From positions 1-64,000 of the forward strand of contig JANQNY010000076.1 of the NCBI GenBank assembly GCA_028279345.1: a DNA stretch of 64,000 nt, written 5' to 3'. Of this stretch, positions 24,652-35,699 are shown in pieces (positions within the stretch are counted from its first letter, which is position 1; each line of letters starts with the position of its first letter). This stretch comes from Geminicoccaceae bacterium (GTDB lineage Bacteria; Pseudomonadota; Alphaproteobacteria; Geminicoccales; Geminicoccaceae). The notes beneath the pieces were generated by a model. It saw only the letters and a program-made list of their open reading frames with translations. It was not told where the DNA came from and searched no databases. Position numbers and translations under genes: made by a program.

Positions 24652-25395
24652 CTAACGGGGCGATTTCTGCGGTACGACCGCAAGCCCGAAGCCCGGCGGC
24701 GGATGCTTGATTGCACCGACATGGACTCCGACCAGCGCTGGACCGGCATCGGTCTCGACAAACAGCCCACTACCCGAGCGTCCGGCGCCCAAGATGTCGC
24801 CCGCGGCGCCACAGCGGAACGCGAACAGATAGGGGCCAACCGCCTCGTTAAGCAGGATGCAGGTGGAACTCCTCGTGTTCCAGCCGAGCTTGATGAGCAC
24901 GTCTGGCCGTGGCCCGGTCGGCACAGCGTCGAGCAACAGCAGACCGGCCGCGCCGATGAACCGGACGTGGGATGGCGCCGCCGGTCCCTCGAGCTTCAGG
25001 TAGGCCCAGTCATGCTCGGGAGTGACGAACCGACCGTCGCCGTCAAAGGGCGACCTCTCGGCCAAATCGTAGGCGACGACGAGATGCCGGCCGGTGGCGC
25101 TCACGACGGCCAGGTTCGGCAGCGGGCGATCGCTTCGCCGCTCGAACGCGCAGTGCCGGGCGGTGACGGCCACGTCGGGTGCGATCATCACCCCGCTGCA
25201 GGCACCTGGTGCGCGGCCGTCGACACTGACCCCGACCAACGCGCCGGCGATCGCAGGAGGCACGTCGGCCGCCTGCGCGAACGCGCTCAAGGGCGCGGTC
25301 GTCGTGAGTGTTGCGACCGTCAGAGCCGCCGCGTGCACGAGGTGCAGACCGAGCGATTGCGCCAGCTCGTAAAGCGACCGCCACGGCTTGCTCAC
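24652..25395 (-). CDS. Secreted trypsin-like (S1) serine protease
   Basis: About 247 residues from a GTG at 25395. The longer antisense open frame through secA is an artefact. A signal peptide covers residues 1-40 (cleavage near SAFA|Q). The chymotrypsin-fold triad is visible: His81 in VTARHC, Asp129 in EHDWAYLKL and Ser207 in [10 protein letters not shown]. Cys67 and Cys82 would form the usual disulfide around the His. The Asp that precedes the catalytic Ser in GDSGGP is Arg206 here, so zymogen-type activation by an N-terminal salt bridge is unlikely. It starts 84 bp from secA, divergently. An AAGGAG motif lies about 19 bases upstream of the GTG, so a nearer rare start codon is possible. Confidence 0.75.
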   Translation of the reverse strand: MSKPWRSLYELAQSLGLHLVHAAALTVATLTTTAPLSAFAQAADVPPAIAGALVGVSVDGRAPGACSGVMIAPDVAVTARHCAFERRSDRPLPNLAVVSATGRHLVVAYDLAERSPFDGDGRFVTPEHDWAYLKLEGPAAPSHVRFIGAAGLLLLDAVPTGPRPDVLIKLGWNTRSSTCILLNEAVGPYLFAFRCGAAGDILGAGRSGSGLFVETDAGPALVGVHVGAIKHPPPGFGLAVVPQKSPR

Positions 25396-25479
25396 GTTGA
25401 CTTGCCTGATGGCTCTCCTTATCTCCGATACCCCGATTATGGGGCGCGCTCTAGCGTCGCCCGTGGAGACCACTGCACG

Positions 25480-28122
<2,643 letters not shown>

Positions 28123-28235
28123 CCGTGTTCGGTGTGGTCCGGCCGGCTTCGGACCAAGAGCAGATGTGGCCTGCTTGATCGTTGGGCAGTCTCCCTCACA
28201 ATGTCCGCCGCCTCGTCTCATAGCGAAGGTGTGGT

Positions 28236-28260
28236 CCCCGTTTCGGCTGCCGAAGCGGGG
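28236..28260 (+). terminator. Strong hairpin between secA and the DUF1330 gene
   Basis: An 11-bp stem (CCCCGTTTCGG / CCGAAGCGGGG, one T-G wobble) with a 3-base loop. A weaker 7-bp hairpin (TGGTCCG / CGGACCA) lies at 28135-28156. No T-run follows, so it may be a Rho-independent-like secA terminator or a leader structure of the next operon. Confidence 0.45.
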
Positions 28261-28299
28261 AGTTCGACGGCAGACGCGTGAAGTTCAGGAGATCATTCC

Positions 28300-28596
28300 A
28301 TGACCGCGTACCTGATCGCTGCGATCGAGGTCGAGGACCCTGAGCGCTACGCGCGCTACCGCGATCGCGTACCGGCGCTGGTCGAGGCCGCGGGTGGTCG
28401 CTACCTGGTGCGTGGCGGCCGACAAGATGTCGTTGAGGGGACGTGGCCCGGCAGCCGCAGCGTCGTTATGGCGTTCCCTGATCGTGACGCAGCGCTCGCG
28501 TTCTATCGGTCGGCCGCTTGTCAGGCGATCGTGCCTGATCGGCTAGCTGCTTCTGAGGGCTCCATCATCATCGTCGAAGGTGTGGACGCGAGCTGA
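28300..28596 (+). CDS. DUF1330-family small protein
   Basis: A 98-residue protein of typical DUF1330 length with the pattern MTAYLIAAIEVEDPERYARYRDRVPALVEAAGGRYLVRGG and the mid-region TWPGSRSVVMAFPDRDAALAFYRS, a dimeric ferredoxin-like alpha/beta barrel. The biochemical role of the family is not established. A good Shine-Dalgarno (AGGAG) precedes the ATG. Its stop overlaps the start of the mechanosensitive channel gene by one base (TGATG), so they are coupled, although no functional link is obvious. Confidence 0.88.
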   Translation: MTAYLIAAIEVEDPERYARYRDRVPALVEAAGGRYLVRGGRQDVVEGTWPGSRSVVMAFPDRDAALAFYRSAACQAIVPDRLAASEGSIIIVEGVDAS

Positions 28597-30953
28597 TGAG
28601 TGCCTTCCGCGCGCTGATCGTTGTGGGCCTTATCTGCCTCGGCACGCTCGATGGCGCTGCTGCTCAGGCGCAGGGGAACGCGACAGCGCCGGCGGAAGCG
28701 ACGGGAGGTGCCGAGAGCACGCCGACCAGTGCGGCAACGAGCGCGGCGCCGGAGCAAACGCAAGCCGGCGCCAACCAAGGTGGCGACCAGGCAGCGGCTT
28801 CTGCGATGGAGGCTCCGACGCCGGAGGCCCAGAACCTCGATTCCGACGTCGTCGACCGCGTCATCCATGTGCTGGAGGACGAGGCGGCGCGGACGCGGGT
28901 GCTGGACACGCTGCGCACAATCCACACAGTTGAAGGGTCCGAGGAAGACAGTGCGTCCTCGTTGGTGACACGACCGGTGGAACTCGTCCGCGACGCGATC
29001 GACCGCCGTGTCGAAGATGTGAACGAGAGCCTCGCGGCGGTGCTGTCCTCGGGTGACCGCGTGGAGGACTTGTACGCGTGGTTGGCAAGAGAGTTTGCAA
29101 GCCCTTCGCGGCGGGCGTTCTGGGCCGAAACACTGGGGCAGATCGGGTTGGTCCTCGGCGTTGGCACCGCGCTAGGCCTCCTGGTGCGGCGCTTTCTGCG
29201 ACGGGTCCGGACGCGCTTCGAGTTCTACGCGCCACCGACGCCGCTGCACTTTGCAGGCGCCCTCGTCCTCCACCTGGTCGTGCGGCTGATCCCGATCGTC
29301 CTGGCCGTGGCAGCAGCGGCGAGCGTCGCCCTGGCGCTTGGTCTCAGTTCCTACACACTGGCCGTCACCCGGTCGCTCGTCACCGGCTTCGCCTTCGTCA
29401 CGTCGGTGAACGCGGTCGTCCGTGTGGTGCTCAACGTACGAAATCGGCACATGCACCTGTTTCCGCTCCGGATCGCCGATGGCCTGCGGGTCCAGCGCGG
29501 GCTGATCGTGATCACCAGCGTCGGCGGCTACGGCTACTTCCTGCTGCAGGCGGCGCGGGCGCTGGGACTGCCTTGGACCCTTCATGCCTTCTTCGAGCAC
29601 ATCCTCTTCTTCGTCACCTTTGTCCTCTTTGTCCGCTTTATACTGCGTCACCGGCAGGCGGCAGCGGACGGTCTTCGGACTGTCGGTCGCGAGGCTAGCG
29701 GCGGGTTGCTGGCTCGCTTTCTCCCCTGGGCGCTGTTGGCGCGCACGTGGCATTGGATCGCGATCTTGTTGGGCCTCGCCATCTATCTGTCGTGGGCGCT
29801 GAAGATCGTCGGCGGGCCGGCGTTCTTGATCCGCGCCGTCATCGCAACGCTGGCCGTGGCCTTCGTCGGGCGCCTGATCAATGTGTGGCTGTCGCAGCGC
29901 GCCTATGCCGGCGCTCCGTCGCGCGCGACCGAAGAGGCCGAGGACGGCGAGCTGCCCGAGCTTCTCGTGACGACGAGGCATGCCGCCGGCACCTTTCTGC
30001 TGCAGCTCGTTACCGCAGTGGTCTGCGCCACGTTGATCCTTGAAGCATGGGGTGTTCACCTGATCGGCTGGCTCGCCAGCGAGGAGGGTGCGGAAAGCCG
30101 GAATCGCCTCGTGACCATCGCGATCGGCTTCGCGCTGGCCTACGGCGCATGGCAGGCACTGCGCCTCTTGATCCAGAACGCCATCGAGGAGACCGACCGC
30201 TTCGGCCGCCAGGTGCGGTCGAGCCGGACGCGGACGCTGCTTGCGATCGGCCGCAGCTTCGCCTTCTTCGTGATCTGGTTCAGTTTCACGGCCGTCGCGT
30301 TGAGCGAGCTCGGCGTGAACCTGGCACCGCTGCTGGCCGGCGCCGGCGTCGTGGGCCTCGCCATCGGCTTCGGCTCGCAGCAGCTCGTTCAGGACATCAT
30401 CACAGGGTTCTTCATTCTCATCGAGGACACGATCTCCGTCGGTGACGTGGCGGACCTCGGCGGCAAGGTGGGCGTCGTCGAGAGCATTTCGCTCCGGACC
30501 GTGCGGCTGCGTGGCTATGACGGGCAGGTCCATACCATTCCGTTCAGTCAAATCGCCACGATCTCCAACCTCACCAAGGAGTTCTCGTACTACGTGTTCG
30601 ACATCGGCGTGGCCTACAAGGAGAACGTCGACCACGTGATGGAAGTCATGGCCGATGTGGGGCGTGAGCTCGAGAGAGAGCGTCCCTTCAGCCGGCTGGT
30701 GCTGGCACCCTTGGAAATCGCCGGCGTCAATCAGTTTGCCGACAGCGCTGTGGTCATCCGCGCGCGCATCAAGACACGGCCGCTGCAACAGTGGACCGTT
30801 GGCCGCGAGTATAACCGCCGGCTCAAGAACCGGTTCGACGAGCTCGGCATCGAGATCCCGTTCCCGCAACGTACCGTGCACGTCATGGAGAGCCCGGCGG
30901 CGGCCGGCAGCGCGGTGGGGGCCGCACAGGCGGCTGACGCTGCGAGCGCTTGA
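28596..30953 (+). CDS. Large MscS-family mechanosensitive ion channel
   Basis: A 785-residue protein with a signal peptide (cleavage near residue 24, GAAA|Q), a low-complexity Ala/Glu/Gln-rich periplasmic stretch (about 25-80), around ten transmembrane segments and the MscS core. The core shows LAPLLAGAGVVGLAIGFGSQQLVQDIITGFFILIEDTISVGDV near residues 575-620, then GVVESISLRTVRLRGYDGQVHTIPFSQI and the cytoplasmic beta and alpha/beta domains. This is the YbiO/MscM-like large subgroup. It releases solutes when membrane tension rises. It is coupled to the DUF1330 gene and followed after 82 bp by the Hsp20 gene. Confidence 0.93.
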   Translation: MSAFRALIVVGLICLGTLDGAAAQAQGNATAPAEATGGAESTPTSAATSAAPEQTQAGANQGGDQAAASAMEAPTPEAQNLDSDVVDRVIHVLEDEAARTRVLDTLRTIHTVEGSEEDSASSLVTRPVELVRDAIDRRVEDVNESLAAVLSSGDRVEDLYAWLAREFASPSRRAFWAETLGQIGLVLGVGTALGLLVRRFLRRVRTRFEFYAPPTPLHFAGALVLHLVVRLIPIVLAVAAAASVALALGLSSYTLAVTRSLVTGFAFVTSVNAVVRVVLNVRNRHMHLFPLRIADGLRVQRGLIVITSVGGYGYFLLQAARALGLPWTLHAFFEHILFFVTFVLFVRFILRHRQAAADGLRTVGREASGGLLARFLPWALLARTWHWIAILLGLAIYLSWALKIVGGPAFLIRAVIATLAVAFVGRLINVWLSQRAYAGAPSRATEEAEDGELPELLVTTRHAAGTFLLQLVTAVVCATLILEAWGVHLIGWLASEEGAESRNRLVTIAIGFALAYGAWQALRLLIQNAIEETDRFGRQVRSSRTRTLLAIGRSFAFFVIWFSFTAVALSELGVNLAPLLAGAGVVGLAIGFGSQQLVQDIITGFFILIEDTISVGDVADLGGKVGVVESISLRTVRLRGYDGQVHTIPFSQIATISNLTKEFSYYVFDIGVAYKENVDHVMEVMADVGRELERERPFSRLVLAPLEIAGVNQFADSAVVIRARIKTRPLQQWTVGREYNRRLKNRFDELGIEIPFPQRTVHVMESPAAAGSAVGAAQAADAASA

Positions 30954-30964
30954 ACAGGGCTGGC

Positions 30965-31035
30965 GCGTTCCCATATGCGAAACGTGGATGCCTTCGGGGT
31001 CCATGTTGGTTGGTTGCTCATCAGGAGAACTGACG
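30965..31035 (+). promoter_or_regulatory. ROSE-like RNA thermometer in the Hsp20 leader
   Basis: The 5' leader directly before the Hsp20 ATG can fold into consecutive hairpins: 30965-30985 (GCGTT/AACGT), 30986-31002 (GGAT-CC-TTCG-GG-GTCC with a bulged G), and a final one. In the last, TTGCT (31014-31018) faces the Shine-Dalgarno AGGAG (31023-31027) across a 4-base loop. This anti-SD U(U/C)GCU motif pairing with AGGAG, with the non-canonical G-G pair, is the hallmark of ROSE elements that control small heat-shock genes in alphaproteobacteria. The fold was judged by eye. Confidence 0.6.
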
Positions 31036-31503
31036 ATGCGCACACTAGATCTCACGCCACTTTTCCGTTCGAGCGTCGGCTTCGACGCCCTGGACAAGCT
31101 GCTGGACACGGCTTTCCGCGAGAACGGTCAAAGTTCCTACCCGCCCTACAACATCATCAAGACTGCGCCTGACAGCTACCGTGTCGAGGTAGCGGTGGCC
31201 GGTTTCTCCGAGGCCCAGATCGACGTCACGCAACATCAGAACGTGTTGCTCGTCCGGGGTCAGGCGGAGAAGAAGGACGCCGAAGGTGTCGAGTATCTGC
31301 ATCGCGGCATTGCGCAGCGGGCGTTTGAGCACCGCTATCAGCTCGCCGACCACGTCGAGGTGACGGGCGCGCGTCTCGAACACGGCATGCTTGTGGTCGA
31401 CCTCGTCCGCCGGGTTCCGGAGGCGATGCAGCCCCGCAAGATCTCGATCGCCAATGGCGCCAACGGCAAGGTGATCGAAGAGGCTCCGGCGGCTAGCGCC
31501 TAA
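31036..31503 (+). CDS. Small heat-shock protein Hsp20 (IbpA/HspD-like)
   Basis: About 155 residues from ATG 31036 (MRTLDLTPLFRSSVGFDALD); the upstream open frame is the shadow of the channel gene. The alpha-crystallin domain covers about 35-130: YPPYNIIKTAPDSYRVEVAVAGFSEAQIDV, then VEYLHRGIAQRAFEHRYQLADHVEVTGARLEHGMLVVDLVR. This YPPYNI class is typical of proteobacterial IbpA. It is an ATP-independent holdase that keeps unfolded proteins soluble in the cytoplasm. The leader looks like a ROSE thermometer, and a terminator hairpin follows about 58 bp after the stop, so it is probably also transcribed alone. Confidence 0.93.
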   Translation: MRTLDLTPLFRSSVGFDALDKLLDTAFRENGQSSYPPYNIIKTAPDSYRVEVAVAGFSEAQIDVTQHQNVLLVRGQAEKKDAEGVEYLHRGIAQRAFEHRYQLADHVEVTGARLEHGMLVVDLVRRVPEAMQPRKISIANGANGKVIEEAPAASA

Positions 31504-31560
31504 TCCGCGCCGACCGAGCATGATGGTCGCGCCGACGTCTCGTCGGCATTGATGGCCCTT

Positions 31561-31591
31561 GAGGGCTCCGGCGCCCAGCGGCGGAGCCCTC
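31561..31591 (+). terminator. Rho-independent-type terminator after Hsp20
   Basis: A perfect 10-bp stem GAGGGCTCCG / CGGAGCCCTC with an 11-base loop, followed by TTGTCGTC. The stem is GC-rich and the T tract is weak. It sits between the Hsp20 stop and the PuuD-like gene. Confidence 0.7.
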
Positions 31592-31750
31592 TTGTCGTCG
31601 CCGACTTCGCACTGGCGGCATGGTCTCGACTGAGGCAGTGTACCGAGGCGATTGGGAGCGCGACTGCCACCCTTCGTTTCGGCTCGAGCTCAGCGCGGAA
31701 CCACCCCGTTGTCAGACGCATCGCAACTTTTGTTCGCCGCCGGGGAGGCG

Positions 31751-32527
31751 ATGGCAGCGACGCCGGTGCCGTTGGTCGGCATCACCTGTTGCCGCAAGAC
31801 GTCGGGTGCCTTCCCAGTGCACAGCGTCGGTGAGAAGTACGTCACGGCAGTCGCCGATGCGGCAGGTGCGCTCGCCGTGCTGGTGCCGGCGCTCGGCGCC
31901 CGCCTCGACCTCGTCGCACTGCTCGGCCGGCTGGATGGGATCCTGCTCACGGGCAGCCCTTCGAACATCGAGCCGCATCACTATGACGGCGGTCCCGAGC
32001 CCGCCGACAATGAGACCGATCCGGACCGCGATGAGACGAGCCTCCCGCTGATCCGCGCCGCTGTCGCTAGCGGCGTGCCACTGCTCGGCCTGTGCCGCGG
32101 CATTCAGGAGGTGAACGTCGCCTTCGGCGGCTCCCTGCATCAGCAGTTGCACGCGGTCGAGGGACGGCTCGATCATCGCTCGGACAAATCCAAGCCACCG
32201 ACCGAGCGCTACGACCCGCGGCACCGCCTGCAGCTGACGCCGGGCGGCTATCTCAGCGAATTGCTCGACACGACGTCGATCGAGGTCAATTCGCTGCATG
32301 GCCAGGGGATCGACCACTTGGCGCCGTCGCTCGCCGTCGAGGCCACCGCGGAGGACGGCACGATCGAGGCGGTGCGGGTCACCACGGCTGCGACCTTCGC
32401 CCTGGCAGTGCAATGGCATCCCGAGTACCGGCCACTGGCGAACGACGTCTCGACGGCACTCTTTCGCGCGTTCGGCGCGGCGGCACGCCACCGCGCGCAA
32501 GCCCGGCAGGCGCGCCATGTCCTTTGA
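31751..32527 (+). CDS. Gamma-glutamyl-GABA hydrolase-like class I glutamine amidotransferase (PuuD family)
   Basis: About 258 residues from ATG 31751, chosen for its GGGGAGG ribosome binding site and the family start VPLVGITCCRKTSG. The peptidase C26 triad is present: nucleophile Cys115 in LLGLCRGIQEVNV, and His223/Glu225 in QWHPEY. The oxyanion/substrate loop GILLTGSPSNIEPHHYDG is typical. It would cleave the gamma-glutamyl group from gamma-glutamyl-GABA or similar conjugates. It overlaps by 11 bp the next gene, a glutamine synthetase-like ligase, as expected for a gamma-glutamylation route for putrescine or other amines. Confidence 0.88.
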   Translation: MAATPVPLVGITCCRKTSGAFPVHSVGEKYVTAVADAAGALAVLVPALGARLDLVALLGRLDGILLTGSPSNIEPHHYDGGPEPADNETDPDRDETSLPLIRAAVASGVPLLGLCRGIQEVNVAFGGSLHQQLHAVEGRLDHRSDKSKPPTERYDPRHRLQLTPGGYLSELLDTTSIEVNSLHGQGIDHLAPSLAVEATAEDGTIEAVRVTTAATFALAVQWHPEYRPLANDVSTALFRAFGAAARHRAQARQARHVL

Positions 32528-33860
32528 TGAGTGGATTCGTGAGAACCGCGTCACCGAAATCGAGTGCCTGATCGCCGACATCGCGGGCATCCCGCGCGGC
32601 AAGATCCTGCCCGCCGCCAAGTTTCTGGGGGGCGCCACCGACGGCTCGCTGCGCTTGCCCGAGAGCGTGCTCGTGCAGACCGTCACTGGCGACTATCCGG
32701 AGGACGTCTGGTCCATCGTCGATCCGGTGAGCCGCGACCTTCGCATGCGTCCGGATGTGGGCTCGATCCGCCTCGTGCCCTGGTACGAGGAGGCCACGGC
32801 CCAGGTGATCTGCGACCTGACCGACCACCAGGGCACGCTTAGCGAGATCGCCCCGCGCCAAGTCCTCCGCCGGGTCATCGGCGCCTATGCCGAGCGTGGC
32901 TGGCGGCCGGTCGTGGCGCCTGAGCTCGAATTCTACCTCACCGAGGTGAACGAGGACCCCGACTACCCACTGCAGGCGCCGGTCGGTCGCTCGAAGCGCA
33001 CACAGACCGGACGGCAGGCCTACGGCATCGAGGCGACCAACGAGTTCGATCCGGTGTTCGAGGACGTCTACGACTGGTGCGACGCGCAGCGGATCGACGT
33101 CGATACGCTGACGCACGAGCAGGGCGTCGCACAGATGGAGATCAACTTCAACCACGGCGACGCCCTGGAGCTCGCCGATCAGGCCTTTCTCTTCAAGCGG
33201 ACCCTGCGCCAGGCAGCGCTCAAGCACGGCATCTACGCGACCTTCATGGCGAAGCCGATGGAGAGCGAACCGGGCAGCGCGATGCACATCCACCAGAGCG
33301 TGGTCGACAGCCACTCTGGAGAGAACCTGTTCTCCGACGGTGCCGGCAACCACACACCTCTGTTCCTGTCGCACATCGCGGGCCTGCAGCGGTACCTCCC
33401 CGCATCGATGCCGCTAATGGCACCCAACGTGAACTCCTACAGGCGCCTGCGCCGCCACTCCGATGCGCCGATCAACACGCACTGGGGCTGGGAGAACCGC
33501 ACGGTGGGCCTCCGCGTGCCAGAGAGCGGGCGGGCGAGCCGGCGGGTCGAGAACCGGGTCGCCGGCGCCGACGTCAATCCGTACCTGGCGATCGCTGCGT
33601 CGCTGGCGTGCGGTCTCATCGGCATGCTCGACGGCCTCGAGCCTACCGATCCCCTCGAACGGAGCGCCTACAAGCGGGCGCAGACGCTGCCGCGCCAGCT
33701 GCCGGATGGGCTCGCGAAGCTCACGGCCTCCAGACCGCTTAAGGACGTCCTAGGCGAGCGCTTCGTCGAGGTCCTTCTCGGCGTTCGCGAGGCCGAGCAC
33801 GAGGCCTACCAGACGGTCATCTCGAGCTGGGAACGCGAGCACCTCTTGCTCAACGTCTGA
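32517..33860 (+). CDS. Glutamine-synthetase-family gamma-glutamylamine ligase (PuuA-like)
   Basis: 447 residues from ATG 32517 (MSFDEWIRENRVTEIECLIADIAGIPRGK), overlapping the hydrolase gene by 11 bp. Glutamine-synthetase motifs: D-x-x-RG replaced by the IPRGK variant of the PuuA/GlnA3 group, metal-site block YGIEATNEFDP, MEINFNHGD, and the catalytic MHIHQS with SGENLFSD following, then APNVNSYRRL and ENRVAGADVNPYLAIAA near the C-terminus. It ligates glutamate to an amine such as putrescine. With the adjacent hydrolase it makes a partial Puu pathway; no PuuB or PuuC follows. The next gene is an MFS carrier. Confidence 0.88.
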   Translation: MSFDEWIRENRVTEIECLIADIAGIPRGKILPAAKFLGGATDGSLRLPESVLVQTVTGDYPEDVWSIVDPVSRDLRMRPDVGSIRLVPWYEEATAQVICDLTDHQGTLSEIAPRQVLRRVIGAYAERGWRPVVAPELEFYLTEVNEDPDYPLQAPVGRSKRTQTGRQAYGIEATNEFDPVFEDVYDWCDAQRIDVDTLTHEQGVAQMEINFNHGDALELADQAFLFKRTLRQAALKHGIYATFMAKPMESEPGSAMHIHQSVVDSHSGENLFSDGAGNHTPLFLSHIAGLQRYLPASMPLMAPNVNSYRRLRRHSDAPINTHWGWENRTVGLRVPESGRASRRVENRVAGADVNPYLAIAASLACGLIGMLDGLEPTDPLERSAYKRAQTLPRQLPDGLAKLTASRPLKDVLGERFVEVLLGVREAEHEAYQTVISSWEREHLLLNV

Positions 33861-33876
33861 GCGCGAGGCATAGGCC

Positions 33877-35190
33877 GTGGCGGCCGCGACGGGTCCACGT
33901 GCGCGGACTTCGGTGACCCCGATGATTCAGACCGCCCTCGCCAGTTGGCCCCTCCTTCTCGGCATCGCGCTCTTGATGCTGGGGAATGGTCTGCAGGGCT
34001 CGCTCCTTGGCGTTCGCGCCGATCTCGAGGGCTTCCCCACCGCCGCCACCGGCATGGTGATGTCAGCGTTCTATCTGGGCCTGCTGTCGGGTTCGCTCGC
34101 GACGCCGCTCCTCATTGGTCGGGTCGGGCATGTCCGCGTGTTTGCCGCGTTCGCCGCCATCGCCTCCGCGGCCGTGCTGCTGCACGCGGTGGTTGTGGCG
34201 CCGATCTTCTGGATCGGCGTGCGCGCGGTTGCGGGCTTCAGCTTTGCGGCACTCTTCATCGTTGCCGAAAGCTGGCTCAACAGCCAGGCGGCCAATCGCG
34301 ATCGCGCCCGGCTGCTGAGCCTCTACATGATCATCACCTTCGGCGGCATGGGCCTGGGCCAGTTGCTGCTGAACGTGGCGGACCCCAGGGACTTCCAACT
34401 GTTCGTGCTGGTCTCGATCCTGCTGTCCGTCGCCGTCGTGCCGATGCTGTTGACGGCGAGCCCCGCGCCGGCCGCTGCAAACGCTCGGCGCTTGGGCCCC
34501 GTTGAGCTGTTCAGGGTCTCGCCCCTCGGTGTGGCCGGTTCCTTCGCCAGCGGCGCCGCGATAGGTGCGGTGCTTGGCATGGGTGCCGTGTTCGGCGCGC
34601 AGTCCGGGCTCGGGGTGGGCGGCGTCGCGCAGTTCATGTTCGCCGTTCTCGTCGCGGGCATGCTCGGTCAGCTGCCGATCGGTTACCTCGCCGACCACCT
34701 GGACCGGCGCCCGGTGCTCATCGTCACCGCTCTCGCGGGTAGCGCGCTCGCCCTCGCCGGTGCGCTTCTGGGCGGCTCAGCCGGCCTCGCGTTGGTCGTC
34801 GCGCTGAGCCTCGTCGCCTTCCCGCTCTACTCGGTGAGCGTGGCGCACACCAACGACCATCTGGAGACGGAGGCCATGGTGGGTGCCGCGGGGGGGCTCA
34901 TGTTCGTCAACGGCGTTGGTGCGGCGTTCGGCCCGTTCGCCGCGAGCCTGGCGATGAGCGCGTTCGGGCCGTTGGGCTTTCAGTTGTATCTGGCGATGGC
35001 GCTGGGCGGCCTCGCCGTGTTCGGCATCTATCGAACCTTCCAGCGCGGTTCGGTGCCACTCGCGGAGCAGGGGCCGACGGTGCCGATGTCGGTCGCGACG
35101 TCGCTGGCACAGACCACAGCGGTCGACCGGCTCGAACCGTCGCCGACCGGCGAAGAGCAGGTTGCCCCGAAGCGGCCGATCGTCGTCTAG
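33877..35190 (+). CDS. Major facilitator superfamily transporter (YcaD-like)
   Basis: 437 residues from a GTG at 33877 (GAGG about 8 bases upstream); ATG 33922 (MIQTALASWPLLLG) is an alternative that matches the usual start of relatives. Twelve transmembrane helices in two halves. The first-half loop carries LLIGRVGHVRVFAAFA and the second-half loop GYLADHLDRRPVLI, the expected MFS A-like motifs. The pattern LGNGLQGSLLGVRADLEGF is typical of a YcaD-like subgroup with no assigned substrate. It is 16 bp after the PuuA-like gene, so an amine or amino acid substrate is plausible. The C-terminal tail is long and hydrophilic. Confidence 0.88.
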   Translation: MAAATGPRARTSVTPMIQTALASWPLLLGIALLMLGNGLQGSLLGVRADLEGFPTAATGMVMSAFYLGLLSGSLATPLLIGRVGHVRVFAAFAAIASAAVLLHAVVVAPIFWIGVRAVAGFSFAALFIVAESWLNSQAANRDRARLLSLYMIITFGGMGLGQLLLNVADPRDFQLFVLVSILLSVAVVPMLLTASPAPAAANARRLGPVELFRVSPLGVAGSFASGAAIGAVLGMGAVFGAQSGLGVGGVAQFMFAVLVAGMLGQLPIGYLADHLDRRPVLIVTALAGSALALAGALLGGSAGLALVVALSLVAFPLYSVSVAHTNDHLETEAMVGAAGGLMFVNGVGAAFGPFAASLAMSAFGPLGFQLYLAMALGGLAVFGIYRTFQRGSVPLAEQGPTVPMSVATSLAQTTAVDRLEPSPTGEEQVAPKRPIVV

Positions 35191-35245
35191 GTCGATCAGG
35201 TCTGGCGCTCGTCAACCGAGCAGAACCGTTGTATAAGGGGTGTCT

Positions 35246-35270
35246 GGACATCGAAAAGGGGGTGATGTCC
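35246..35270 (+). promoter_or_regulatory. Stem-loop in the leader of the RRM gene
   Basis: A 7-bp stem GGACATC / GATGTCC around an 11-base loop that contains GGGGG, followed by TTGTTC. It lies 20 bp before the RRM gene. It may end the MFS transcript or act as a leader element, perhaps a target for autoregulation by the RNA-binding protein. Confidence 0.4.
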
Positions 35271-35289
35271 TTGTTCGGGACGAAGTCGT

Positions 35290-35622
35290 ATGAGCAGGAA
35301 GTTGTTCGTCGCCAACTTTCCATACTCGACAGGTGAGGAAAGCCTGAGGGAACTCTTTGGTCAGCACGGGCTCGTAGAAGAGATCAAGATCATCTACGAC
35401 CGCGAGACCGGGCGTTCGCGTGGCTTCGGCTTCGTCATGATGGAGACCGAAGAGGAGTGCGTGCACGCTGCCGAGGCGCTGAACGGCGCCGAGGTCGGGG
35501 GGCGCCCCATCGCCGTGCGCGTCGCCGAGCCAAGGCCCTCGGCCGGTGCCGACGTCGAGCATCGGCAGGGGCCCAAACGCTTCGCCCTCGCCAGACCGCG
35601 GGCACGTCGGCAGCGGGAATAG
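35290..35622 (+). CDS. Single-RRM RNA-binding protein
   Basis: A 110-residue protein: one RNA recognition motif (residues about 3-80) and a short basic tail rich in Arg. RNP2 is KLFVANF (4-10) and RNP1 is RGFGFVMM (44-51), with the aromatic residues that stack on RNA intact. The DRETGRSRGFGFV pattern is typical of the small bacterial RRM proteins (Rbp type), some of which respond to cold. It is a single gene between the MFS carrier and hrcA, with a hairpin in its leader. Confidence 0.93.
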   Translation: MSRKLFVANFPYSTGEESLRELFGQHGLVEEIKIIYDRETGRSRGFGFVMMETEEECVHAAEALNGAEVGGRPIAVRVAEPRPSAGADVEHRQGPKRFALARPRARRQRE

Positions 35623-35699
35623 CGGGCCCGGGCACCTCACGGTTGACGCCGGCCGCACACTTGCCCACATGCCGGCAGCGGGATTGACCGTCGCCACTC

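Noticed and set aside
24508..25479. N-terminal extension of 324 residues on SecA
   Set aside because: The extension is the reverse strand of the protease gene and the canonical SecA start is at 25480.
35623..35699. CIRCE operator upstream of hrcA
   Set aside because: I looked for TTAGCACTC-N9-GAGTGCTAA and found no match.
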